Notes under the pieces: model-generated
Databases searched by the model: none
What the model was told of the DNA's origin: nothing
The model's input: the letters and a program-made list of their open reading frames with translations, nothing else
DNA from: Acanthochlamys bracteata
Taxonomy: Eukaryota; Streptophyta; Magnoliopsida; Pandanales; Velloziaceae
Length of the DNA stretch: 64,000 nt
Assembly: GCA_019914995.1 (NCBI GenBank)
Contig: CM034131.1
Location: 5,798,501-5,862,500 of the forward strand
Reading direction: 5' to 3'
Position numbers and translations under genes: made by a program
Shown: positions 36,822-49,500 of the stretch, one piece after another
Numbering within the stretch: position 1 is the stretch's first letter
Layout: every line of letters begins with the position of its first letter

Positions 36822-37724
36822 TTCTCCTTCAACTCTGTTGTATTCATATGAGCAGTGACCTAAGGTCTGCATGTTCTTTTAACTCAACTAGTTAAGTTAA
36901 TATACATGATATCGTGTTGACATGTATATACTGCATATTTTGGAGTAACAACACTTGAGTAACCATATTGATTTTAATAGGAACCAAAGGAACATGTTCA
37001 AATATTCTAGCTGTTTTAAGTATCTGAGCTTGTTGTTGCTTTAACTCAAATGTTTGTGTAGTCGTGTGTTGTTTGACTAAAGAGTCCTTTTATAGTCAAG
37101 CATTGGCGAAGTATCTGATATGCATTACTAGGCTCTTGAGTTGGTTAGTAATGCATATCAATCATTTCCATATTCCTACTTCTAAATGAGCAATTAGCAT
37201 TGTGCTCTTGAGAAAAGTCAAATTTTCATTTGCGGAGATATCTGAAGTAGCCTTTGTATCTTGTTGAGACTTGGACATAATTGGGTTGCTATATTTGGAC
37301 AAGTGTTGTTTGAATGAACAGCAGTGTTTTGCCGCAGAACATACGGAAGAGATTGTTAGATTTAGTAAATTATATTAGGTGCTGTTTAGATAGAGAGCTA
37401 AAAGAAGCTTTAGTATATATATATATGCTTGATACCTCTGCAAATGTGAAAGACGGATGTGGTAAAGATTAGACTAGCTATATTTTATCTATTAGATATG
37501 ACCAAACTAATATGGAAATAATAGATCGTTATTCAATTGAAACAATAATTGTTCGCTTAAATTCACGAACTTCTTGATTTCAACTGAAAGATTTTGGCAC
37601 ATCTCTAGCTATACAAATTTGAAGTTCCCAAGCTTGGACCTGTTCTCTTGGATGACCTTACTCACTTGTCGGAGGAGCAATAACAGCACCCAGCAGCGGG
37701 CTGTTGAATGTTGCAATTATTTGT
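36822..37724. other. 3' flank of the folate cyclo-ligase gene
   Basis: Probable 3' UTR followed by intergenic sequence. No further gene is supported. Confidence 0.4.
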
Positions 37725-37935
37725 TGTCGTTTAGGAATACTTTTAAAATAATTTTTTAAATAAAATATTTTTATTTCTATTAAAAAATTAAATTTAATTT
37801 TTTATCTAAAAAAATATTTAAATAAAAAAAATTATTATGTAAAATTTTTTAATATTTTTTAAATTTTAAGATAAATTTTTTAAAATATATTAAAAATAAT
37901 AAATTATAAAATTATTATTTAAAATAGATGTAAAA
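37725..37935. repeat. MITE-like AT-rich repeat
   Basis: It begins TGTCGTTTAGGAATACTTTT and runs into an A/T core. It is the first of a tight cluster between 37.7 and 40.3 kb. Confidence 0.5.
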
Positions 37936-37946
37936 CATCTTTAATT

Positions 37947-38150
37947 TGTGACCGTTTAAAAGTATTTTTAATAAAAGATATTTTTGTTTTTTTAAAAAAA
38001 TAAGTTCTATTTTTTATTTTAAAAAAATAAAAATATATTATTAAGTAAATTTTTTTTTAATTTAAATAAAATTTTAAAATATTTATAAATATATATTACA
38101 AAATATAAAATATAAAATTTAAAAACTATTTTTTTTAAGTTAACCCAAAG
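37947..38150. repeat. MITE-like AT-rich repeat
   Basis: It begins GTGACCGTTTAAAAGTATTT, directly after the previous copy, so the two are nested or tandem neighbours. It ends AAGTTAACCCAAAGTC. Confidence 0.5.
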
Positions 38151-38586
38151 TCTTTTTCCGATGGAAGTGAATAATCTCTCTTGGTATGATAAAAGTTTTC
38201 TCCAGCTTTGAAGACCTTCAACCAAAATAAACCTAGGCGATCAGGTCATTGTGATACGAATGCAAGATGTGTTAGCATAAATTATATTGCACTATATATA
38301 TCTTTTCCCGAGGATTGTGAATGTGAATATCAACTTTTAAAATTCAGAAAGTCACAAGCATCACACTAATCAATACGCAACAACTCAATTCTCATCTACG
38401 CCAATCTTTTGAAAAAGAAAAGACGAAATCTTGATTCAGAATTCTGGACTCATACGTCAAGTCACTCCAATGCATGGGTCCACCATGCAGGTGGTCTTAA
38501 TTTTAGTACAGTTTTTCTTTTTTTGTTCCTGCACAACAAAAAAGTAAAGAGGACGACTTTCTGAACAAGAAGGAATGTTAATTTAA

Positions 38587-38789
38587 GAGCGTTTGAACTT
38601 ACTTTTTTCATATTTCATAAAATTATTTTTTATTATATTTTTAATAAAAGTTATTTAAAGTTTTAAAAAATATACACAAATTTTATATAATAAAAACTTA
38701 TTATGATTTATTTTATTTTTTTAATTAAAAAAATTATATTTTAAAAATAGAATAAAGTATTTTTTATTTTAAAAACTCCCATACTCCGC
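38587..38789. repeat. MITE-like AT-rich repeat
   Basis: The left end is GAGCGTTTGAACTTAC and the right end AAAACTCCCATACTCCGC, an imperfect inverted pair around an A/T core. Confidence 0.5.
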
Positions 38790-39730
38790 AATTGCGCTTC
38801 TGGACGACCGCCGCCGTCGCCGTTCATTCAGGATATCAGGGAAGTCCATTTTGTGGGACCCTTTTCATTTTTTAAGATGATAATAATAGACTTATTGGAA
38901 AGCGCTTATTAGGATTTATATTTGGCTGTGTTTAGGTATTTAGTACATATTGCTTATCAAACTACTTATTTCAGTTTTTAATAAATTTTTACAGTATATT
39001 TTTTAAAATTTTTATAAAAATTATGAATTATAAATTAAAAATATTTATACATATAATTTTTATTATAAAAAGATAAGCTCATCTTTCGATAAGCTTCAAA
39101 TTAAAAATTTTCTTTTTAAATGAATCTAAATTATTTATTATTTCATCTCTATTTTTATTTTTTTTTCAAAAAGCTTTTTGTTAGTACTTAAGAAACTTTT
39201 TTAAGAAAATTAGAATGTTATGGTATTATAAAACGTGATGTGAAATAATTTGTTTAACTTGACACTTTTAACTAGGGTCGCGTGTTTCTAAATTTTGAAA
39301 AAGATTTGCTCATAACATTTTACCTAATTAATAATTTTTTGCTCATAATAATTATTAATAATATATAATTTATTTACAAAAAATTAATTAGAATATAATA
39401 ATTATAAATTTGAGCTGATGTCAAAATTTTAATTTTTATTAAAAAAGTATTAAAAATTATATATTTAAAAAAATATGACTTACAAATTATATTATATATG
39501 ACTTAAAATTTAATATATATCATCTATTATATATTTAAAAATATTTCATTATTTCTATTTCTTTCATCTTCTAAATATTTTTTATCTAAAATTCATCCAC
39601 AATTTATTTTAAAATTAATGAGACAAACACTATTATATGGAAGTTGAGAAGAGACATGGAGTTGGGCTAACAAAGTTGGAAAATTTTCCGTATAGAAATG
39701 TTATGGCTACTCGAACAACCGTGGTTAGTA

Positions 39731-39960
39731 AGGAGATGTTTGGAGTGCTTATTAAATTAAAAAAAAGTATTTTAAGAAATTTTTTAAATAAGTATTTTTT
39801 TATTTAAATAAAAAAATAATAAAAATAATTAATAAAATATTTTAGGACGTAAATTTTTTTTACTGTTTTAAAGTTTTTAAAAATTTTTTATAAATTATTA
39901 TAGAAACTTTATTAAAAAATATAAAATAAAAAATTGATAAAAAAAACTTTCCACACTTAT
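39731..39960. repeat. MITE-like AT-rich repeat
   Basis: The left end AAGGAGATGTTTGGAGTGCTT is a good match to the family terminus. The right end, near AAAACTTTCCACACTTA, is degraded. Confidence 0.5.
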
Positions 39961-40090
39961 AGTAATACTTTATCAGCAAACGTACGTTATTGTTAAATAG
40001 AAGTAACAAAATAGGTAATATTATAATCTATCAAAAAAATATTAAGAAGAAAATGGTCATATATGCTTCTTCATATAAAAAGACTAAAAT

Positions 40091-40305
40091 TACGTTTAGA
40101 AGTACTTAGTATTTCTAAAAATTTCTTTTCAATATAAAAAAATGTAAAATTTTAAAAATTTTAAAAAAAATGAAAGAATATAAATTATAAAATAATTATA
40201 TTTATAAATTTTTATATAAATTTTTATTTTTTATATATTTATAAAATAAGATATTTAAAAATTATTTTTTATGAAATTTTTTTTTATAAGCATTCTAAAA
40301 CGTCT
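40091..40305. repeat. MITE-like AT-rich repeat
   Basis: It begins TACGTTTAGAAGTACTTAG and ends AAGCATTCTAAAACGTCTA. The termini ACGTTTAGAA/TTCTAAAACGT pair well as inverted repeats. Confidence 0.6.
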
Positions 40306-40851
40306 ACTAAGTTAATGATTGTATTATCTTGCTATCAAGTTTTACATATTTCTTATTTTTATATTTTTCTTTTTCTGTTTCTTGGAAGGTAAATCAATTT
40401 AATATTCTTTAAAAAGCTCCTAAGTTAGGGATTGTTTGAACAATTGAATGTGCATTTTGCTTGTTATTTATCTTTTAATATTCTTTCTAAAAAACGTCTA
40501 CAGTATTTAAAAAAAATTTAAATTATAAACATATTTATTCTAAAACAATTTGTTAATTAATAATATTTTACTTAAGTAATCTAAGACGAAACATAATAGA
40601 AAATGCAAGGAATACACCGTTCGTAGTTTTCTGTTTTGAGAAACAATCCTTCATCTTCTGTCTATCTAATGTAGAGATCTGTGAAAAAATAACAATAACC
40701 AAAATATCTCTTACCATTAGATCCATTGCTCCAAAGGAACAAAAAACCATAAAGTCAAAACAACAGAAGTAAACAAAAAAATCTACACACTGCCATTATT
40801 CCCATTTAACAAAGCAGTTCCGCAAGAACACCACAATCATATCCTCGCTGC

Positions 40852-40860
40852 TATAAATAT
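40852..40860 (+). promoter_or_regulatory. TATA box of the first DUF538 gene
   Basis: TATAAATAT stands about 50 bases before the start codon, at the usual distance from a plant transcription start given a short 5' UTR. Confidence 0.65.
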
Positions 40861-40907
40861 CACTGTGCTCTCTCAAGTTTTTCCTTTCATTCCCGTCTCT
40901 ACCAAAT

Positions 40908-43527
40908 ATGACTTTTAAAACCCTTCTCTACTTCTCCCTTATTCCTCTCTTCACCATGTGCTCCGCCGCAGCGGCGGCACCGGAAGTTCCGCCGGGGAAT
41001 CTCTCCGTCTACGACCTCCTACCAAAATTCGGTCTCCCACCGGGATTGCTTCCAGACACTGTGAAATCTTTCTCGATTTCCTCCGACGGAAGCTTCACGG
41101 TCGAACTTGGATCTCCTTGCTACGTTCAGTTCGATTACCTTGTGTACTACGAATCTACGATTACCGGTAAGATACAGATCGGTGGGATCCAGGATTTGAA
41201 GGGGATTCAGGTGAAGCGGTTCTTGCTTTGGTTTGATGTTGAGGCGATTAAGGTTGACCTACCGCCGTCTGCGTATATCTACTTCTATGTTGGTTGGATT
41301 ACGAAGAAGCTGGATGTAGATCAATTCCGGACCGTTCATTCGTGCCAGAAGTCTGGTGCCAGTTCATTATTGAAATCGACCAGAAGCATGTTGAAGGTGA
41401 GGATTGGCGTTTTAATTTAATTGTGTTTACAGTTTGATTTTGTTATGCTGAAAATTGCTTCATTGGTTAGTTTCTCTACAAAGCAATTTGAGGTTGAGAA
41501 GAATTACCTAATCATGTAAACAAAGTTTGGCATTAGTTTTCAGTTTCCAGCACAGTTTAAGAATTTGTTTTGCTGTATTTTGAATTAATTTTACATAGGA
41601 AATTCAGGTTCCAGGAAATTAAGTTTCCAGCACTAATGAAGTCATTTCTGTCTTTTTATAACTGATTCTCATCTTCTTAGCTTGTTAGCTTAAGAGGTTT
41701 TAAAATTTCCTGGGAGTCAACTTTCAGTAGAATCGCTACCTACATTCAGTGCTCTCTATCTGAATTATAAGCAAGCAAAGTCTTAATGTTAATAAAGTAT
41801 GAGCGCAATATCAGATAATATTCGGGTTTAAATGCAATATATGGGAAACATATATTTTCTAGTATGGAATCATCTGAAGTATCGTGACGATAATAAAGGA
41901 CTAAGTTATGCACTCTCTTCGAAGTTGAAGTGTCTTTCTTGAAATGCTACGAATATGTGTTGAGGGTTGAGGAAAGCGGAGTGGCAATACACAACTTAAT
42001 TTGATCACTGTCTCAAATTTTCTTGGATATGAAAACCATGGCTGTTTGATTGTCAGGGATGGTAGTTTAGTTACTTTTGTAAGTAGCGTATACCTAAGCT
42101 ATTAGGTGGTACGGATGTATTTTGTATCCCTAATTTTGGCAGGTGCAAGTACAGGGTTGGCATAAGTGCTGATAGTTGTTGATTGCATGGCTAAGAAATC
42201 TCTTGAACTGCTCTCAGATTAATTTCATTCAGACTGCATATTAACTGCATTGAAAATTTGAAATTATTGTAGAATTGGATGAATTCATTTCCCTTTCTAG
42301 GAATGTAATCGGGATGTAGATTTTGGGTTTACTTTAGGATGGTATATCGATCTCATATGATGTTAGACAGAGGATCTGGTTCCATATATATGGGATAGGA
42401 TATAGGCACATGTAGGCCTTAAAGGCACATGTGTACATATGCCGGCCAAAAGTGGCCGGCGAGCTTTCCAAATTCAATCTCCACCATTGATATGAAGAAC
42501 CTTGAGTTGGGAACATGTTGATAAAATTTCAGCTCAATCGGAATACGAACCGACCTCCATCGGAACTCTTGATCAAAATGACATAAACGTTTAAATTTGA
42601 CCAAAGATATATATTTTGTTTTTGTGTCACATTGATCAAGAGTTCTGATGGAGGTCGGTTCGTATTCTGATTGAGCTGAAATTTTATCAACATGTTCCCA
42701 ATTTATGGTTCTTCATATTCAACGGTAGAGATTGAATTTGGGGAGCTCGCCAGCCACTTTTGGCCGGCATGTATACACATGTGCATTTAAGGCCTACATG
42801 TGCCTATATCCTATCCCTATATATATATGAAATGGTCGGTAAGCCACAATGGTGTTATAGGTGTGCCTAGTTTTGACGGACATGACTAGTTGTAAGAAAC
42901 TGTACTTTCATGCTATTGTTAGATTATAACTTCCATTTGGTATGGCCTTCAATTGTCAGATGGAGAAACAGCAGTGAGACTGCAAGGTGTTTCTCATGGC
43001 AAAATATTAGTTCTAAGAGTATTTTCGGACATGCGAGGTGTTTTTGGTTGTTTGCACAGCTTGATATTGTTACAACTTTAATCAGTGTTGTAGTCTGCAG
43101 ACAAAGGAAATATAGGTGTGTGTTAATGGTTTGTTGAAGAACTCATTAGGAAAACCATTTTCACACTGGCAAATGAAGGGCTGATTAAAGTAATACAAGG
43201 GCTGAATCATGCATATTAAATTGGAATTTTATATAAGGTGTATATATCCTGAAATACCAAATGTTTTTGCTTTCAACATAAGTTTTTTTTTATAATTATT
43301 TATATTTTGTTCATTGCAATCCAAGATATTCTCTGTGCTTACAATTGCTTGCTTGTGTTCTCTTGCTTATGGTATTCAACTGGATGCAAAGAATATTCCG
43401 TCTCTTGCTTATTGTACTCAACTGCCTGCGAATATATTCCCACCTGATGTTATCCTGATAATTATCAATTTCAATTATGCAGCTTCCAGAACCTGTCAGG
43501 GAGATTGGCATGTTACTGACAGAGTAG
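40908..43527 (+). CDS. DUF538 family secreted protein (two exons)
   Basis: Exon 1 (40908-41396) encodes a signal peptide (hydrophobic residues 4-23) and the DUF538 core: VYDLLPKFGLPPGLLPDTV, then FTVELGSPCYVQFDYLVYYE, then ITGKI...LKGIQVKRFLLWF and DQFRTVHSCQ. The last exon (43483-43527) adds LPEPVREIGMLLTE and the stop, a tail that recurs in this family, which supports the long splice. The protein has 177 residues. DUF538 proteins are small plant proteins, mostly extracellular or membrane-associated, with a proposed but unproven lipid- or pigment-related role. The 2.1-kb intron carries a large inverted repeat. The neighbouring DUF538 gene at 46.6 kb is a diverged tandem paralogue. Confidence 0.9.
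42382..42835. repeat. Large inverted repeat (hairpin) in the DUF538 intron
   Basis: The left arm (about 42382-42585) and right arm (about 42621-42835) are near-complementary over roughly 200 bases, separated by a loop of about 35 bases. Matching words include GGATAGGATATAGGCACATG, AATACGAACCGACCTCCATC and AACATGTTGATAAAATTTCA on opposite strands. Differences are scattered substitutions and small indels. The outer ends (CCATATATATGGG and CCCTATATATATATG) are also partly self-complementary. It could be a foldback transposon or an inverted duplication. As transcribed intron RNA it would form a long double-stranded stem. Confidence 0.93.
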
Positions 43528-44228
43528 CTGATGGAGGAGATGTTCCCTTCTGTGGAAGTAATCCCTTCCTTAGTGTGAGCTGTTATTGGTTAGCTTGCAT
43601 TGATGGTCCTAGAACATCTATTGTAGACGTATCTGAATGCTAGCTATAAGTAGCTTGCATTGTAGCCTCAACACATGAAGCTGTTAGCTCATATGAAGAT
43701 ATATATTTCAGGAGATGTAAACTTACAAACATATAGATATATGAAGAGTCATCTATCGCCCTAACTGGTTTGTCTTTGGCCTTTGCTACTGTTCATGAAC
43801 TTGTACGTTCTATTGAAGCATTGACTTAGTCAGCTTCCCCTGGCTATTTCGTCTCATTTTGATCCATCAACTAGAGAAAAGGGGTCCCTACACTCTGGCC
43901 TGAAAAATAACTGTCATGTGTGGATTAATTGTCACGGTTTGTATTTGCTTTCCAGGAACAAAGCTCAACTGCAGGATGGTATAATTGAGCTTGTGCTTAT
44001 ATAACCCTTCGAAGGCATAAGAAATTTCTAATGATAATTTTGTCCACCCAGAATGAATACGATAGCTATGCCTTTCTAAGAGTTGGCTTACATAGAGAAA
44101 GCTTAGTAGGAATGTACCTAAATTTGGAAGATTAAAAGAAGAAAGTTAGTACTACCATTGCAATTTGTACATATAAGGAAAGGAAACAAAGAGAAGGGAT
44201 CTAGTGAGCGGCTCTAGCCTGTGGCCTC

Positions 44229-44594
44229 ATGCATGTTGTGAACACCACTGATATGCCGCAGCTGCGGACCTTCTGCCTCTGTTGCTGCTGCTTCAGGTCT
44301 GAGGATGATGACGCTGTGATGTTTTGTTGCTCTACAAAGGAAGACTGGAAACGGGCTGAAGGATTGGTTCCCCGTGCTTTTTCAGCATTATTCCATATGC
44401 GTCCTGATGAACCTTGCCGTCGGAAGGATACTGTGGATCTCTCTAGCTTTGACATTCTTCTTTGTTGTTTCACTTACTCCTCTTTACTTGTTCTTCTTTA
44501 TGGCATCTTATTACGCATGCTGCGGAGGGAGATGGGAGACTTGTTTGGATGGGAGTTGGCTGCAAAGTGTGAGGTGAGCATAAGCTTGCGTTAA
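44229..44594 (+). CDS. Unidentified open frame, possible exon(s) of a small protein
   Basis: An ATG-initiated frame of 121 codons contains a cysteine run (CLCCCCF), an acidic patch (SEDDD), a region that looks protein-like (STKEDWKRAEGLVPRAFSAL, MRPDEPCRRKDTVDLSS) and a hydrophobic stretch. An acceptor-like CTTCAG|GTCTGAGG near 44296 and a donor-like GAG|GTGAGC near 44575 suggest it may be an internal exon. I do not know the family and found no partner exons. It may be a gene relic. Confidence 0.25.
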   Translation: MHVVNTTDMPQLRTFCLCCCCFRSEDDDAVMFCCSTKEDWKRAEGLVPRAFSALFHMRPDEPCRRKDTVDLSSFDILLCCFTYSSLLVLLYGILLRMLRREMGDLFGWELAAKCEVSISLR

Positions 44595-46546
44595 CATCCA
44601 TTGGTTCATTAAAGCCAAATATAGCTTGCTAGATGTAGTCATGAAGGCATTATTTTGTTCTGGTTTTTTCTGATTAGAGTGCGATTGGCATTCCATTTCA
44701 GTTTAGATATTGAACTTTTTTAACTTTAAGAAAAAGTCATGCACAATGGTGTAGATGCATAGTTATACGTAAATGAGATAATTATAGGTATAAACTCTTT
44801 TATACAAAAAATTATAAAGAAATCTTTTTCTAAAGGTTTTAGTTTTTCAAAGTTCAAATTTATTTCACAAAATTTTCACAATTTTATGCCACATAAATTG
44901 AAAACTTATCAAAAATAGACCGAACTTATAGTATCATAAGAAAAATACTAATCACCCGGATATGGATGGTGAGGTTGCATAAACCCAGTTAATTTATGTG
45001 GCTTCAATGTTGAAATTATCCTCATGTTCCATGAGGAAAGATATTTCAAATCTTAAAACAACCTACAACTACAAAGATGTTTAAAAATCCTCATTGGAAA
45101 AAACCAAATCACAAGGACATTTTTCTGTGAACTTCCGTGTTACGTGACTTGAAGTACAACCAAAACAAAATTCTATTGACTTGTTACGGTCAGTTTTCTT
45201 AGGAAGGTGAGAGTATTGCGTAAGTAAACAATTTCCTTAAACTATGGCTTAAGAATGATCTCATGCTTCACTTCCTAATACTTTCGTTTCGATAACCAAT
45301 ATGATTTTAAATTATTATTACAATAATATCATGTAACGACCTTTGCTTGTCCTCTCTTTCACATCACATCGAAGTATCAAAGAATTCAGTGATGGTAACT
45401 GGTACGTTATACCTGCTGTGTATATAAAAATAAATTAATTTAATTTCATATGAATAAAAGAATGATGAAAAGATGGTCTAATGAGTTTTGAAATTTATTG
45501 GTTTAAAGTTTTAGGTAGGACGGCTTTATTGTATCGATTGGATCTTTAGATAAAATCTTTATATTGGATTGAATCTTCTGATATTGTATCTTCAATAAGT
45601 GATTCAAAGTCGATAGTTCGGCTATATGTTGTGGCTCCTATTGGTGATATAGTGAGCTAGTTAAGAATAGTGCAATTTGTATTAAATCTGCACTTAGTGA
45701 GTGATGAATCAAAATAAATTAGATTCTGAAAGCTGTTAGTAGTGCTTTGATAAGAAAAAAAAATATAAGTAATTCTATTTAAAAATTTATTGCATATAAA
45801 AAATGAAGCAAATTAGTTCTATATAATTAAAAAGATTAAAAAAAAAAAGTTCATATATTAAATAATTCTTAGATTTATTCACTTAAGTTTTTGTATTAGA
45901 TTGAACTTTAGTATATAGACCTTAAACTTAAAAAACAAATTTATTTTGAGTAGACTCTTTCAGCATTTTATCAATCTAATAATACCGATGATAATATTAG
46001 TTCTGCGTAGATAGTTGTTCCCATTTACAATCAAATTTTATTATTTTATTAATTTATATCTACTTTTATTAAATTATATTATTATAAATTGAGTTATACA
46101 CCTATTAGGTACCAAAATTAAAATTATTCTTGATGTCAATTTATTTTTTCATAACTAACAAATTAAATATCTACAAATTATCTCTTCTCCTTGCCCCATT
46201 TCTCCAAACTCTTTTACCTTAAGCGTTTGTTTAGGACGGGTTTCGAATATAAGTGACAGAAGTGAAAAATAAAAATAAAGTTTTTTAAACTTAAATTGAA
46301 ACTAAAATTTAATTTTTATATTTTATTATATTTTAAAATGGTTTGAAATGAAATTTAAATTGTATTTTTTAAATTTATTAAAATAAAGTATAATAATTTA
46401 AAGTATAGTTCTTAATTTAATTTATATTTAAATATATAATTATTTATAATTTTAATTATGAAAGAAAAAATAAAATTTTGAATATTTAAATCACTATCTT
46501 AATTCATTATTCTTCCAACTTAAAAAAGAACACTACGAGATTCCTA

Positions 46547-46557
46547 TTTATAAAAGG
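46547..46557 (+). promoter_or_regulatory. Probable TATA box of the second DUF538 gene
   Basis: TTTATAAAAGG lies about 85 bases before the start codon; no better match is nearer. Confidence 0.5.
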
Positions 46558-46637
46558 AATCGATTGATTATATAACATCTCATCTCCCCAGTTCACCATT
46601 ATCTTGAAGTCTTCTTCGATCCTTCAGTCAATCACCA

Positions 46638-47153
46638 ATGGCGATTTCCAAAAATTCCACACCAACACTTCTCCTTCCTCTTTTCACCGTCTTCTTCTTC
46701 TTGTTCTTCTTCTCTTTCGCCGACGGCGATAAAGTTCACGACTTGTTGCCGGAATTCGGTCTCCCACGCGGTCTTCTACCAAACTGCGTTGAGAGTTATA
46801 CATTCGATTCAACAACCGGTCACTTCTCCGTTGAACTCAAATCTCCATGCTACGTGCAGTTCAGTCACTTGGTCTACTACGAGAAGACGGTGAAGGGGAA
46901 GTTGTCTTATGGCAAGATCACCGAGGTTTCTGGAGTTCAAGCGAAAAAATTGTTCGTCTGGGTTTCGATTACTGGAATGGTTGCGCATCCTGATCAAGGA
47001 GTGATTGAATTTCAAGTTGGGGTTTTGTCGGAAGAGCTTCCCGCGAAGCAGTTTGAGACTGTTCCTGTTTGTAAGAAGAAAGCTACGGGCAAACCCTGCC
47101 GTGTTGCTGCTGGATTGATTCGGGAATATATTCCGGCAGTCGCTGAGGTTTGA
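46638..47153 (+). CDS. DUF538 family secreted protein (single exon)
   Basis: One exon of 171 codons. A strong signal peptide (LLLPLFTVFFFLFFFSFADG) is followed by the DUF538 landmarks: VHDLLPEFGLPRGLLPNCV, SVELKSPCYVQFSHLVYYEK, VKGKLSYGKITEVSGVQAKK and AKQFETVPVC. It shares the core with the gene 5.7 kb upstream but has a different C-terminus (YIPAVAEV, no LPEP...TE tail) and no intron. This suggests an old duplication or two subfamilies rather than a recent tandem copy. Function is as uncertain as for the family. Confidence 0.9.
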   Translation: MAISKNSTPTLLLPLFTVFFFLFFFSFADGDKVHDLLPEFGLPRGLLPNCVESYTFDSTTGHFSVELKSPCYVQFSHLVYYEKTVKGKLSYGKITEVSGVQAKKLFVWVSITGMVAHPDQGVIEFQVGVLSEELPAKQFETVPVCKKKATGKPCRVAAGLIREYIPAVAEV

Positions 47154-49150
47154 TTTGTTTGAGGAATTGGGAAATGTTGTTGACTTTGGTCATGTTGCTT
47201 TGGTGTGAAAATACTATCTATTTCACAAATTTTAGTTACATTAACTTTCCTTTCAGCAATTGTGTTTGATGTTTTTGTACGTGTTGGTAGAATTTGGATT
47301 CAATCAAATCTCTTTTCATCAGAAATTTCTGAAAATTAATGCTTTCTCAATGAAGGATTTGGTATCATGAGGATACCTCAGTCAGCAGAGTTCTAGATAA
47401 TTCAAAACACTTACTGACCTTCGAGTTTTGTTGCATTCTTTGATTGAGTTCTTGTTGCTTCATGGCCACCTGTAAAACAGGTTTTTCTGTACCTAAACAT
47501 TGTGCATACTGAAGTAAATGACACTTAACTGCTTTTTAGGGTTACTCCAAATATATAAAAAGAATTACCACTTTAGCAACTAGTGAAGTCCAGAGAAATC
47601 TGCAAGCAGAAACCATAAACGAAATCCTAGAAAAATCCTGAAAAGAGATTCAGTCATATTTCATAACACTAGCACGTCATATCAGTCTACCCTTTGCATC
47701 TAATTAGAATATCTACTATATATCTAATGAATATTTCCTATTCTATGAAAGATGATGAGTGAGTTAAACTGGATTGGTAGTTTTGTTATTCTTCTGAAAG
47801 CATGAAGTTCTTGGAGCAATTCTTCCTCCCATTATTGCCTCTTATTCTCTCAGGTACTGTTTCTATCATATATGACTTTGTAATTATTCACTTTGATACC
47901 AGAAGCCTGCTAATTGCATGGTTTTGGCAATATCTTATACAATCACAATGTTTGGAAACAGTTTTAAAAAGAAATCTACAAACACCACACTGTTAGTCAT
48001 TGGTAAATAGACTGGTGATTACTTGGTTGAATTGTATCAAAGGGATTCAATACATACCTTATGAGATAATGCGTTGTGAAAATGTTTTCACTTGTACGAT
48101 GTAGATTTTCTGCTTTGGACTATTAGTTTTTACTAGTTACTGCATCAATTGCATAAGCATATGTTATTGGGATGCATGCTATTGCTAACGATGTTTTAAG
48201 TCTAGGTGCTGATAAGATCATGCCAAAGAGATCACGATATGATGAAGTAGGTTGGCAAAATGTTCCCGGAGAATTTGGAATCCATATCAGATATCGTGCC
48301 TCTCAAGATTCTGTCAAGTTTGTAGGAACTGAGGAGAAGCACCCTCTGGCGGTCTCCATGTCACCAAATTTTTCGCAAAGACACCCTGGTTCATCATTTA
48401 CCACACAGAGATGAACGACAAGAATAGTGATGATAACTGTTACTTGCTTAACCTTCTGAATGCAGCAATCATCTGCACCATAAGGGTACCTGGCCTCAGA
48501 GGAGCAGAGTGCTTATTATCCAAGCTTGGGTGTTTACTAGTTCATCACAATGAGGAACTTAAGCTACTGAACCCTTTATCACTCAGATAATCAATCTGCC
48601 AAAACTTCCTAATTTTTTTTGTTGAAAAGGTGAGCTGTGGATTCACGTTCTTACCAACTTCTGCAAATGGATTGTCTTTTTTGCGGAAAGAACAAAAATT
48701 AACTCTTATCATGGAGATAAGATAATCCATATTGGAGAATAGGTGTGGAAGACCGAGGAGGTAAGTGTCTATGGTACAGACTTAGACATGATAATCTACA
48801 GAAACTTTTACAACTGCATCGATGATGCATTTTGCAAGTTCGAGATAGGCTTAGTTGCTTTGGCTGGAAGAGAAAGGTTTGAGCTATGACATCACAGATG
48901 GCAGACACACACGCAATACATAACATCTATACTGCTATACAGTGCCAACATCATCCACAGCTGAGGAAATTCATGTTTTGCTTGGGGTGATTGGCTACTG
49001 AACTTTGGATTTGAAGGGTGTCAAAAGTCTATGTGATCTGAGTATGGATCTCAGCAATAGTAAATGGTTATCCAAACAGACTGTGGTTGGAGGTGGTTGC
49101 AGTAGTTCGTCAGCAGTCAGCCACATAAAAACACCATGGATGGAACCATT
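47154..49150. other. Intergenic sequence downstream of the second DUF538 gene
   Basis: No gene is supported. A plus-strand open stretch at 48172-48414 (contains SRYDEVGWQNVPGEFGIH) is less A/T-rich but matches nothing I know and lacks splice context. Confidence 0.3.
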
Positions 49151-49500
49151 TCTTTTTTTTTTTTTTAAAGTAAATTTTCAGAAAGCAAGTCTTGGAATTA
49201 TAGAGTTGCTTGTTTTAACTTTTCAGAAAGCAACTGAATTTTTTAGTCACTCTTAAATTTTGACAAAATTCTACTTCGTGTAACTCTTGTTTCCTACGAC
49301 ATATTGTTTCAACTTGTCTACTCTCATAATGATTTACTATGTGTATTACAACAACTTTCTTGTTAGCCATACTGGTTGTAGCCTCCTCTTTGGTTACACA
49401 TCTGAGTTTTCTGTCCATCTCTTGTACAGACAGCTGATGACCTGATTGCATGCATAAAGATCTCCAACTCTATTTCAAGACCATGGTTAATTTAGCGAGT
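49151..49500 (+). repeat. Inverted duplicate of the MFS gene 5' end (left arm)
   Basis: This segment is the reverse complement of about 54629-54963. Shared words on opposite strands include CTTGTCTACTCTCATAATGA, GATTTACTATGTGTATTACA, CTGAGTTTTCTGTCCAT and GCATAAAGATCT, ending in ATGGTTAATTTAGC. The last is the MFS gene's start codon and first codons, so the copy carries promoter-proximal or 5' UTR sequence plus about six codons, pointing away from the gene. Scattered differences show the copy is not brand new. Confidence 0.93.

Larger units (their letters stand above)
43528..46637. other. Interval between the two DUF538 genes
   Basis: The first part is the 3' flank of the upstream gene. Sequence from about 44700 to 46500 is A/T-rich without coding signal. 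A diverged repeat block starting GCGTTTGTTTAGGACGGG lies at about 46223-46500. The only open frame of note is listed at 44229. Confidence 0.4.

Noticed and set aside
48172..48414. Plus-strand 80-codon open frame
   Set aside because: No recognisable domain and no splice or promoter context. Most such frames in this window are chance.
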